DNA from: Streptomyces iranensis
GTDB taxonomy: Bacteria; Actinomycetota; Actinomycetes; Streptomycetales; Streptomycetaceae
Direction: 5' to 3'
DNA: 64,000 nucleotides
NCBI RefSeq assembly: GCF_017874715.1
Contig: NZ_JAGGLR010000027.1
Coordinates: 1 to 64,000, forward strand
Part shown: positions 43,349-51,036 of the stretch, in pieces
Layout: every line of letters starts with the position of its first letter
Position numbering within the stretch: position 1 is the stretch's first letter
Notes under the pieces: model-generated
Database searches by the model: none
What the model saw: the letters and a program-made list of their open reading frames with translations, nothing else
What the model was told of the DNA's origin: nothing
Made by a program: the position numbers and the translations under genes

Positions 43349-44763
43349 CCTGGCGCTCTGGCACCTCCCGTACCTCCCGTACCTCCCGTACGACGGGAGA
43401 GACCACGGCACCGGCGGCACGCCTCTCCGACCCCTCCGCGTCCCGGGCCGTCCTCATCGAGGCCCACGCCTTCACCCGGGGCGGGGCCGCCTCCCGGGAC
43501 CGGCAGCGGCATCTGGACGACCGGCCGTCCGTGGCGGCGGGCTGTCGGCGGCTGGCCGGGCTGTTCCGGGATCCGGAGGTGTGGGGCCTCCCCGAGGAGC
43601 ACTGCACGGTCGTCTCGCAGCCGACGCGCGACAGCATGCTGGAGGCCGTCCACCGCGCGGCCGCCGAGGCCACGGACACGCTCGTCGTCTACTACGCGGG
43701 CCATGGCCTGCTGTATCCGCTCAGCGGCGGCTTACATCTGGCCGTACCGGAGACGACGAAGGACAAGTCGTTCACCGCGGTGAAGTACGACGATCTGCGC
43801 GAGATCCTGCTGAGCGCCACCCGTGTCCGCCGTAAGGTCGTCATCCTCGACTGCTGCTTCAGCGGCACCGCCCTGCGCGGCCATCTGTCCGCCGGGGGTG
43901 ACACGATCCGGCTGGCCGACGTCGAAGGCACCTCGGTCCTCGCCGCCTCCCACGCCACCAAGCAGGCGCTGGCGCCCCCGGGGGAGCGGTACCCGGCCTT
44001 CACCGGCGAGTTGGTCGCCCTCCTCGAAGAGGGCGACCCGGACGCGCCGGAGTTGCTCACCATGGCGGACCTCTACGACCGCGTGGACCGCGCCCTGATG
44101 CGCAAGAACCGCCCACGCCCCCAACAGCTGAACCGCGACCGCGGCGCCCATATCTCCATCGCCCGCAACCGCGCTCCCCGCCAGGAACCCCCGGAGCCCG
44201 ACGAGACCGCCGCCGCCCCCAAAGCCCACCGCCTGAGCACACGCCAACGCACCCTCGCCGCGGCCACCCTGGCCCTCGCCGTCATCGTCGGCCTGACCTT
44301 CTGGCTCCTGCCGAACGGCGACGGTGAGCGCGGGGCCGACGGCAAGGGTCTGAGTTGCGGCAAGGCGCACTCGACCTTCGACTGGGGAGACGGCACCCAA
44401 CGCCGCGAGCCATCCGTCGACTCCGTGCACAACGCGGCGTGCCGGGGCGACTTCGACACCATGGAAGTGGCCATGGACCGCGGGGGCTTCGACGGCACGG
44501 GCTTCTCGGCCGAGGCCCCGGACGAGGTCATCGCCTCCTGGAAGAAGCGCTCGGACCGAGCGTCCTTCCTCCGCGGCCTGGCCACCCTGTTGGAGAGCGA
44601 ACCGACGGTCGATCAGGGCGGCTTGACCTTCTCCAACGGCGATCAGATGGCCACCTGGCAACGGGGGCCGGGCACCGTGCCCGACAGCCACTACCGCTGG
44701 ACGGGCTACTTCCTCTGCGACGGCCCGGACTCCCGCCACCCGGTCTGCGAGCCCCGTGAATGA
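43345..44763 (+). CDS. Caspase-family peptidase with membrane anchor (EACC1 partner); contains a TTA codon
   Basis: A 472-residue protein with a C14 caspase/metacaspase domain (about 33-255). The catalytic His is H120 in VVYYAGHG and the Cys C171 in VVILDCCFSG. A single membrane span lies at about 303-322 (LAAATLALAVIVGLTFWLL), followed by about 150 residues, presumably outside the membrane, with four or more Cys. Codon 130 (43732-43734) is TTA, the rare leucine codon that in Streptomyces needs the bldA tRNA, so synthesis may be limited to development or late growth. Nine-base repeats (43365-43391) encode the low-complexity N-terminus. The coupling to the EACC1 gene marks it as a probable cell-death or defence effector. 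Confidence 0.83.
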   Translation: MTWRSGTSRTSRTSRTTGETTAPAARLSDPSASRAVLIEAHAFTRGGAASRDRQRHLDDRPSVAAGCRRLAGLFRDPEVWGLPEEHCTVVSQPTRDSMLEAVHRAAAEATDTLVVYYAGHGLLYPLSGGLHLAVPETTKDKSFTAVKYDDLREILLSATRVRRKVVILDCCFSGTALRGHLSAGGDTIRLADVEGTSVLAASHATKQALAPPGERYPAFTGELVALLEEGDPDAPELLTMADLYDRVDRALMRKNRPRPQQLNRDRGAHISIARNRAPRQEPPEPDETAAAPKAHRLSTRQRTLAAATLALAVIVGLTFWLLPNGDGERGADGKGLSCGKAHSTFDWGDGTQRREPSVDSVHNAACRGDFDTMEVAMDRGGFDGTGFSAEAPDEVIASWKKRSDRASFLRGLATLLESEPTVDQGGLTFSNGDQMATWQRGPGTVPDSHYRWTGYFLCDGPDSRHPVCEPRE

Positions 44764-44805
44764 AATTCCCTTTGCGCGCATCCACCCGTGTGCCAGGGTC
44801 GGCTG

Positions 44806-45342
44806 ATGACGACTCCGACGACCTCCCGCCGCGCCTTACTCCGCTGGCAGTCCGACCTGATCTGGTCGCTCTTCGAGTACCACCTGGAGCGATTGGAGCC
44901 CGAGGACTTCCTGTGGGAGCCCACGGCCCACTGCTGGACGGTGCGTCAAGGCGCCGATGGATCGTGGCTGCCGGACTGGGCGGAGACCGAGCCCGACCCC
45001 GTGCCCGTCCCCACCATCGGCTGGCTGACCTGGCATATCGGCTGGTGGTGGAGCGTGACCATCGACCATGCGGAGGGACGCGAGCCGCGGGAGCGGACCG
45101 AGGTCGGCTGGCCCGGCGACGGTAAGGCGGCCATCGAGTGGCTGCGCGGGCTGCGGGCGGAGTGGACGGCCGTACTGGACCGGCTCACCGAGGAGGACCT
45201 GGACGCCATAGCGCCGTTCCCCTGGGACCGGGACCCCGAGCACACCATCGCCCACATGGCCGCCTGGGTGAACGCCGAGCTGATGAAGAACGCCACCGAG
45301 ATCGGCCAACTCCGCCTGCTGCGCGCCGCCTCCGCGCCGTAG
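44806..45342 (+). CDS. DinB family protein; contains a TTA codon
   Basis: A 178-residue four-helix-bundle protein of the DinB/YfiT superfamily. The helix 2 metal-binding region is PTIGWLTWHIGWWWSVTIDH and the helix 4 region is DPEHTIAHMAAWVNAELMKN, whose spaced His residues would bind a divalent metal. Members include thiol-dependent transferases that use bacillithiol or mycothiol. Codon 11 (44836-44838) is TTA, the second such codon in neighbouring genes. The ATG at 44806 lies 40 bases after the caspase stop, so cotranscription is possible. Confidence 0.82.
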   Translation: MTTPTTSRRALLRWQSDLIWSLFEYHLERLEPEDFLWEPTAHCWTVRQGADGSWLPDWAETEPDPVPVPTIGWLTWHIGWWWSVTIDHAEGREPRERTEVGWPGDGKAAIEWLRGLRAEWTAVLDRLTEEDLDAIAPFPWDRDPEHTIAHMAAWVNAELMKNATEIGQLRLLRAASAP

Positions 45343-45373
45343 GGGCCATGACCTCAGGGCCACAGCCCTCGGC

Positions 45374-45808
45374 TCAGGGCCAGACCAGGCAGTACGGCTG
45401 GTGCCCCGCCTCGTGCAGCCGGTGGCTGAAGTCCTGCCACTCGTGAAGCAGTTGATAGACCGTGAAGGCGTCCCGGGGGCCGCCGCGGTCGGGGACCGTG
45501 GACCAGATGAAGGCCGCGGCGCCCACCGCCTCCTCGCCGACGCCGCGCAGCGGATCGACGGCGGTCATCGGGAGTTTGACGACGGCGTAGTCCGGGTGGA
45601 GGACGACCAGTTCGAGCGGGGGAACCTTGTGCAGCGGGACGCCCTCGATGCCGGTGAGGACCATCGCCGCCACCGTTTCCGGCTTGATCTTCGTGAACAT
45701 GCCGTGGCCGAGCTCATCGCCGCCGAGCTCCTCGGGGCGCATGGAGATGGGGACCCTGGCCGCGGTGGCGCCGTCCGGCGCACCGAAGTACTTGTAGGTC
45801 ACCCCCAT
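45374..45808 (-). CDS. Conserved hypothetical protein
   Basis: A soluble 144-residue protein I do not recognise. It is mixed alpha/beta with MGVTYKYFGAPDGATAARVP at the start, FTKIKPETVAAMVLTGI and LVVLHPDYAVVKLPMTAV in the middle, and HEWQDFSHRLHEAGHQPYCL near the end. No catalytic motif is clear. The start at 45808 is preferred to an open frame of 50 more codons, which is Arg/Gly-rich and unlike protein. It converges on the DinB gene. Confidence 0.65.
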   Translation of the reverse strand: MGVTYKYFGAPDGATAARVPISMRPEELGGDELGHGMFTKIKPETVAAMVLTGIEGVPLHKVPPLELVVLHPDYAVVKLPMTAVDPLRGVGEEAVGAAAFIWSTVPDRGGPRDAFTVYQLLHEWQDFSHRLHEAGHQPYCLVWP

Positions 45809-46039
45809 GCGGCCCCCGCTTCTGCCAGCCCTGCCCGCCTCGTCCCGCCGATGGCGTCCGGGCCGGGACCGCTCGGGGCCTCGGTCGTCAGTCCCTTCAC
45901 CCAGTTCGCCACCGCGATGCATATCTCCACCCGACCACTCGCGGCCACTACCGCGCAACCCGATCTCTGTTCACAGAGACCTCCCCCACCATAGAGCTGT
46001 GAAACGCCCGGCCGCGGGGATACGTCCGCCTCTGACAAC

Positions 46040-47356
46040 ATGGCGTGCGTGAGCTATTCGTACGCAGCCCCAGTTTCGCAGACGCTTTTCGATCGCGCGG
46101 CCGCCGTGACGCCCGGCGGCGTGAACTCTCCGGTGCGGGCGTTCCGCGCCGTGGGAGGTACGCCCCGGTTCATGGTGTCCGGGGACGGTCCGTACCTCAC
46201 CGACGCCGACGGGCGCGAGTACGTGGACCTCGTGTGCTCGTGGGGACCGATGATCCTCGGCCACTCCCACCCCGAGGTCACCGCGGCCGTGCAGGCCGCC
46301 GTCGCCCGGGGTACGTCGTTCGGCACGCCGGGCGAGGGCGAGGTCGAGCTCGCCGAGGAGATCGTGGCGCGGGTCGCCCCGGTCGAGCAGGTGCGCCTGG
46401 TGTCCTCCGGTACCGAGGCGACGATGTCGGCGATCCGGCTGGCCCGTGGGTTCACCGGGCGGTCGAAGGTGATCAAGTTCGCCGGTTGTTACCACGGGCA
46501 TGTGGACGCCCTGCTGGCCGCGGCCGGGTCCGGGGTGGCGACCTTCGGGCTGCCGGACACTCCGGGGGTGACGGGAGCGCAGGCGGGGGAGACCGTGGTG
46601 CTGCCGTACAACGACCTGGAGGCGGTTCGGGCGGCCTTCGCCGCGCACCCCGGGGAGATCGCCTGTGTGATCACCGAGGCGTCGGCGGGCAACATGGGCG
46701 TGGTGCCGCCGCTGCCCGGGTTCAACGCGGGCCTCAAGCAGCTCTGCTCCGACCATGGCGCGCTCTACATCTCCGACGAGGTCATGACCGGCTTCCGGGT
46801 CTCCAGGGCCGGGTGGTTCGGGCTGGACGGCGTGGAGCCGGACCTGATGACCTTCGGCAAGGTCATGGGCGGCGGGTTCCCGGCCGCGGCCTTCGGCGGG
46901 CGCACCGACGTCATGGAGCGCCTGGCCCCGGCCGGCCCGGTCTACCAGGCGGGCACCCTGTCCGGGAACCCGGTCGCCACGGCCGCGGGCGTCGCCCAGC
47001 TGCGGCTGCTGGACGACGCGGCGTACGCACGGGTCGACGCGGCTTCCGAGCGGCTGCGGGCGATGGTGACGGAGGCGCTCTCCAAGGAGGGCGTGGCGCA
47101 CCGGGTCCAGGTCGCGGGCAACATGTTCTCGGTCTTCTTCACCGCCGACGAGGTCACCGACTACGAGAAGGCCAAGGCGCAGGAGGCGTTCCGCTTCACC
47201 GCCTTCTTCCACTCCATGCTGTCCCAGGGCGTCTACCTCCCGCCGTCCGCCTTCGAGTCGTGGTTCGTCTCCACGACGCACGACGAGAAGGCGCTGGAGC
47301 GGGTGGCGGCGGCTCTGCCGGGGGCGGCGCGGGCCGCCGCCGAGGCCACTGAATGA
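46040..47356 (+). CDS. hemL: Glutamate-1-semialdehyde 2,1-aminomutase
   Basis: A 438-residue PLP enzyme that turns glutamate-1-semialdehyde into 5-aminolevulinate, following hemA in the C5 pathway. Typical blocks are TPGGVNSPVRAFRAVGGTP, VDLVCSWGPMILGHSHPEV, VSSGTEATMSAIRLARGFTG, the cofactor Asp in YISDEVMTGFR, and the PLP-binding Lys in FGKVMGGGFPAAAFGG. It begins MACVSYSYA; a GTG nine bases later is also possible. It is separated from the hemACDB operon by about 28 kb. The next gene overlaps its stop. Confidence 0.96.
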   Translation: MACVSYSYAAPVSQTLFDRAAAVTPGGVNSPVRAFRAVGGTPRFMVSGDGPYLTDADGREYVDLVCSWGPMILGHSHPEVTAAVQAAVARGTSFGTPGEGEVELAEEIVARVAPVEQVRLVSSGTEATMSAIRLARGFTGRSKVIKFAGCYHGHVDALLAAAGSGVATFGLPDTPGVTGAQAGETVVLPYNDLEAVRAAFAAHPGEIACVITEASAGNMGVVPPLPGFNAGLKQLCSDHGALYISDEVMTGFRVSRAGWFGLDGVEPDLMTFGKVMGGGFPAAAFGGRTDVMERLAPAGPVYQAGTLSGNPVATAAGVAQLRLLDDAAYARVDAASERLRAMVTEALSKEGVAHRVQVAGNMFSVFFTADEVTDYEKAKAQEAFRFTAFFHSMLSQGVYLPPSAFESWFVSTTHDEKALERVAAALPGAARAAAEATE

Positions 47357-48051
47357 TGGATGACATGACACAGAGCGAGAACGACATCACCGTCGTCCAT
47401 GTGATGCGCCACGGCGAGGTCCACAACCCGGAGGGCGTGCTCTACGGCAGGCTGCCCGGCTACCACCTCTCCGAGCTGGGGCGGCAGATGGCCGACCGGG
47501 TCGCCGAGCACCTCGCCGACCGTGACATCACCTATGTGGTCGCCTCCCCGCTGGAGCGGGCGCAGGAGACGGCGGCGCCGATCGCCAAGGCGCACGGCCT
47601 GGACGTGGCCTCGGACGAGCGGCTGATCGAGGCGGCGAACGTCTTCCAGGGCAAGACCTTCGGTGTCGGCGACGGCGCGCTGCGCAAACCGGGCAACTGG
47701 CGCCATCTCACCAACCCGTTCCGCCCGTCCTGGGGTGAGCCCTATGTCGACCAGGTGGTGCGGATGATGGCGGCGCTGGGCCGGGCGCGGGACGCCGCGC
47801 GCGGGCACGAGGCGGTGTGCGTCAGCCATCAACTGCCGATCTGGATCGTGCGCAGCTTCGTGGAGCGGCGGCGGCTGTGGCACGACCCGCGCAGGCGGCA
47901 GTGCACGCTGGCCAGCCTCACCAGCTTCACCTTCCGCGGCGACCGGATCGTCTCGGTGGGCTACAGCGAACCGGCCCGTGATCTCGTTCCGCCCCATCTG
48001 CGCGCGGGCGCCAAGCCGGTGAAGGGCGCTTCCAAGGGCTATGGCGCCTGA
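47353..48051 (+). CDS. Histidine phosphatase family protein
   Basis: A 232-residue member of the phosphoglycerate-mutase-like phosphatases: the RHG motif is VHVMRHGEVHNP, with the second Arg in VASPLERAQETA, an acid in LIEAANVFQG, and the second catalytic His in VCVSHQLPI. A C-terminal part (about 165-232) is basic. The start ATG overlaps the hemL stop, so the two are cotranslated; the link to haem synthesis is not understood. Confidence 0.86.
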   Translation: MMDDMTQSENDITVVHVMRHGEVHNPEGVLYGRLPGYHLSELGRQMADRVAEHLADRDITYVVASPLERAQETAAPIAKAHGLDVASDERLIEAANVFQGKTFGVGDGALRKPGNWRHLTNPFRPSWGEPYVDQVVRMMAALGRARDAARGHEAVCVSHQLPIWIVRSFVERRRLWHDPRRRQCTLASLTSFTFRGDRIVSVGYSEPARDLVPPHLRAGAKPVKGASKGYGA

Positions 48052-48095
48052 GCGGTGCGCCCGGCCGCGGCCGGGCCGGGGGGTGCGGGCCGCCG

Positions 48096-48157
48096 TGTGC
48101 GGCCCGCGATGCGCGGCCCGCGGTGTGCGGCCCGCGATGTGCGGCCCGCGATGTGCG
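48096..48157. repeat. Tandem repeat, about four 14-base units
   Basis: TGTGCGGCCCGCGA and close variants follow head to tail four times in the 284-base gap before the deacetylase-like gene. The units are G/C-rich and not coding in any sensible frame. The rest of the gap shows no gene. Confidence 0.75.
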
Positions 48158-48335
48158 TGACGGGCGCATGGCCGTGGGATGACCGTTGGGTCGCGCGGCG
48201 TGGCACCGAATGGAGACATTGTGTCCGCCGTGTAATTGACCGCGTTCTTTCGGAACCTCGCTATTCGCCTCGCCATCTCCAGGGTTGTCCGGACACCCCG
48301 GGCAATCAGAACGGCGAGTGCGAATTGAGGACGTT

Positions 48336-49523
48336 ATGCGTGAGGTCAGCCGGAGGGGGATCCTCGGTCTTGGTATGGGAGCGGCGGCATCACTGGCCGT
48401 CGCCGGCTGTTCCTCGGGGTCCGGATCCGGTACGCCGAAGCCCGCGAAGACGACCCAGGCGAAGCCGATCGGTGACGGCTCCACTTCGCACGGTGAGCGG
48501 CGTAAGGAGGCCCCGAAGCCGGAGCGGCTGGAACGGGGGCAGAAGCCGCCGCAGTTCGTGGTGTTCTCGTGGGACGGAGCGGGAGAGGTCGGCAACGGTC
48601 TCTTCCCGCGGTTCCGCAAGCTGGCCCAGGACCACGGCGTGACCATGACCTTCTTCCTCTCCGGTATCTACTGCCTTCCGGAGTCGAAGAAGTCGCTCTA
48701 CCGGCCGCCGAACAACCCGGTGGGCGCCTCCGACATCGGCTATCTCACCGATGAGCACATCAAGGCCACGCTGCGGAACGTGCGCGAGGCGTGGCTCGAG
48801 GGCCATGAGATCGGCACCCATTTCAATGGCCACTTCTGCTCCGGAAGCGGCTCGGTGGAGAACTGGACGTCCGCGCAGTGGAAGTCCGAGATCGATCAGG
48901 CCATGTCCTTTGTCACGGAGTGGCGGACGAATACGCGCTTCACCGATGTGGATCCGCTGCCCTTCGACTACCACAAGGAGCTCATCGGCGGCCGTACGCC
49001 GTGTCTGAAGGGCCAGACCAATTTGCTGCCGACCGCCCGGGAACTCGGCTGGCGCTATGACGCCAGTTCGCCGGGCGGACTTCAGGTGTGGCCGTCGAAG
49101 AAGCAGGGCGTCTGGGACTTCCCGCTGCAGCAGATTCCCTTTCCGGGGCACTCCTTCGAGGTGCTCTCGATGGACTACAACATCCTGGCGAACCAGTCGA
49201 AGAATTCCACCAATGCCCCGCCCGCGAACTACCCGGGCTGGCGCAAGCAGGCCGCCGAGGCGTACATAGCCGGTTTCAAGCGGGCCTATGAGACCAATCG
49301 CGCTCCGTTCTTCATCGGAAACCACTTCGAGGAGTGGAACGGCGGCATCTATATGGACGCCGTCGAGGAAGCGCTCAAGCACATGGCCGATGAGAAGCAC
49401 GAGGACGTCCGGCTGGTCTCCTTCAAGCAGCTCACCGACTGGATGGACGCACAGGACCCCGCGGTCCTGGACGAGCTGCGCGGGCTCGGTGTGGGCCAGG
49501 CGTGGAGCGCGAACGGCGGCTGA
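48336..49523 (+). CDS. Polysaccharide deacetylase-like lipoprotein, probable Tat export
   Basis: A 395-residue lipoprotein. The signal REVSRRGILGLGMGAAASLA has a twin-arginine pattern and ends in the lipobox VAGC. A Lys/Gly/Ser/Pro linker precedes a deacetylase-like (NodB) domain: the metal motif IGTHFNGHFC has the two His, and the first motif reads VFSWDGAGE instead of TFDDG, so the catalytic Asp is replaced by Trp while the metal Asp remains. Aromatic-rich segments follow (WDFPLQQIPFPGHSFEVLSM, then NHFEEWNGGIY). It may bind or modify polysaccharide outside the cell. ATG at 48336 with GAGG upstream. Confidence 0.78.
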   Translation: MREVSRRGILGLGMGAAASLAVAGCSSGSGSGTPKPAKTTQAKPIGDGSTSHGERRKEAPKPERLERGQKPPQFVVFSWDGAGEVGNGLFPRFRKLAQDHGVTMTFFLSGIYCLPESKKSLYRPPNNPVGASDIGYLTDEHIKATLRNVREAWLEGHEIGTHFNGHFCSGSGSVENWTSAQWKSEIDQAMSFVTEWRTNTRFTDVDPLPFDYHKELIGGRTPCLKGQTNLLPTARELGWRYDASSPGGLQVWPSKKQGVWDFPLQQIPFPGHSFEVLSMDYNILANQSKNSTNAPPANYPGWRKQAAEAYIAGFKRAYETNRAPFFIGNHFEEWNGGIYMDAVEEALKHMADEKHEDVRLVSFKQLTDWMDAQDPAVLDELRGLGVGQAWSANGG

Positions 49524-49644
49524 CGGCCCCGGTGGGCGCGGGGCGAGCCGGGAGTGAGCCGGGGGCGAGGCCCCGCAGGGGCCCGCCGGGGTGCCCGGAG
49601 GGGGGTGGCGAAGATCCGCAAAAGGGCCATGCGAAACTTTTCAC

Positions 49645-50262
49645 ATGAGTGCCTGCCGTGCCCCTCGGGGCCTCGCGACCCGTCGTCGCGCAACCGTGCT
49701 GGCCGTCGGGGCCACGGTTGCCACGCTGTCCCTGACCGCCTGCGGCGGGGGCGGCACCTCGGGCGGCTCCGCCGACACCAAGTTCGTCCAGGGCAAGGGT
49801 GGCGTGGACACCGTCGCCAAGGAGAACCGTAAGGACGCACCGCAGCTCTCGGGCAAGACCCTGGAGGGCAAGCCGCTGGACGTGGCGGACTACAAGGGCA
49901 AGATCGTGGTCCTGAACGTCTGGGGCTCCTGGTGCGCCCCCTGCCGGGCCGAGGCGTCGAACCTCGCCAAGGTGGCCAAGGACACCAAGGCCAAGGGCGT
50001 GCAGTTCATCGGGATCAACACCCGTGACTCCAACCGCGCCCCCGCGCTGAGGTTCGAGAAGGAATACGGCGTCGACTACCCGAGTCTGTACGACCCGATC
50101 GGGAAGCTCATGCTGCGCTTCCCCAAGGGCAGCCTCAACCCGCAGGCCATCCCCTCGACGATCGTGCTGGACCGGGAGGGCAGGATCGCGGCCCGCGCTC
50201 TGACGCCGCTCAGCGAGGAGCGCCTGCGCACGATGGTCACCCCGCTGATCGCGGAGAAGTGA
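49645..50262 (+). CDS. resA: ResA/TlpA-like thiol-disulfide lipoprotein
   Basis: A 205-residue exported thioredoxin-fold protein. The signal peptide ends in a lipobox (TLSLTAC), and the redox site is WCAPC in NVWGSWCAPCRAEASNLAKV. IGINTRDSNRAPA and IPSTIVLDREGRIAAR complete the TlpA pattern. It would reduce the haem-binding CxxCH cysteines of apocytochrome c outside the membrane. It begins the four-gene cytochrome c maturation (system II) operon, with a six-base gap to ccdA. Confidence 0.9.
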   Translation: MSACRAPRGLATRRRATVLAVGATVATLSLTACGGGGTSGGSADTKFVQGKGGVDTVAKENRKDAPQLSGKTLEGKPLDVADYKGKIVVLNVWGSWCAPCRAEASNLAKVAKDTKAKGVQFIGINTRDSNRAPALRFEKEYGVDYPSLYDPIGKLMLRFPKGSLNPQAIPSTIVLDREGRIAARALTPLSEERLRTMVTPLIAEK

Positions 50263-50268
50263 CCTTTC

Positions 50269-51033
50269 GTGAACACGCTGGCCGCCGCGACCGATCCCAA
50301 CCAGACCGTCCTGACCGGGGCGCTGCTGCTGGCGCTTCCGGTCGCCGTGCTCGGCGGACTGGTCTCCTTCTTCTCCCCCTGTGTGCTGCCGCTGGTGCCC
50401 GGCTATATGTCGTACGTCACAGGGGTCACGGGCACGGACCTTGCCGAGGCCAAGCGCGGCCGGATGGTCGCGGGCGCCTCGCTCTTCGTGCTCGGCTTCA
50501 CCGCGGTCTTCGTCTCCGGGGGCGCGCTCTTCGGCAACTTCGGCTGGACGCTCCAGGAGCACAAGGAGACCATCTCCAAGATCCTCGGGGTCGTCACGAT
50601 CGTGATGGGCCTCGCCTTCATGGGGGTGCTGGGGGGCTTCGGACAGCGGGAGTTCCGCTTCCACATCAAGCCCACGCTGGGGCTCGCGGGGGCGCCGGTG
50701 CTGGGCGCCCTGTTCGGCGTCGGCTGGACGCCGTGCCTGGGACCGACGCTCACCGCCGTCAACGCCCTGGCGTTCAATGAGGCGAGTGCGGGGCGCGGGG
50801 CCCTGCTCACCGCCGCGTACTGCGTGGGGCTCGGGCTGCCGTTCGTGGTGGTCGCCGTGGCCTACCGCCGGGCGCTGGGTGCCTTCGGCTGGGTCAAGCG
50901 GCACTACGTCTGGGTGATGCGAGCCGGGGGCGGCATGCTCGTCGCCCTGGGGGTGCTGCTGCTCACAGGTGTCTGGGACACCATGATGGGCTCCATGCAG
51001 ACCTGGGCTCAGGGCTTCAACGTTGGGATCTGA
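50269..51033 (+). CDS. ccdA: Cytochrome c biogenesis protein CcdA
   Basis: A 254-residue membrane protein with six helices. The reductant-passing Cys pair is in SFFSPCVLPLVPGYM (helix 1) and GWTPCLGPTLTAV (helix 4). CcdA moves electrons from cytoplasmic thioredoxin to extracytoplasmic ResA. GTG start, with three bases between its stop and the resB start region. Confidence 0.94.
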   Translation: MNTLAAATDPNQTVLTGALLLALPVAVLGGLVSFFSPCVLPLVPGYMSYVTGVTGTDLAEAKRGRMVAGASLFVLGFTAVFVSGGALFGNFGWTLQEHKETISKILGVVTIVMGLAFMGVLGGFGQREFRFHIKPTLGLAGAPVLGALFGVGWTPCLGPTLTAVNALAFNEASAGRGALLTAAYCVGLGLPFVVVAVAYRRALGAFGWVKRHYVWVMRAGGGMLVALGVLLLTGVWDTMMGSMQTWAQGFNVGI

Positions 51034-51036
51034 TCG

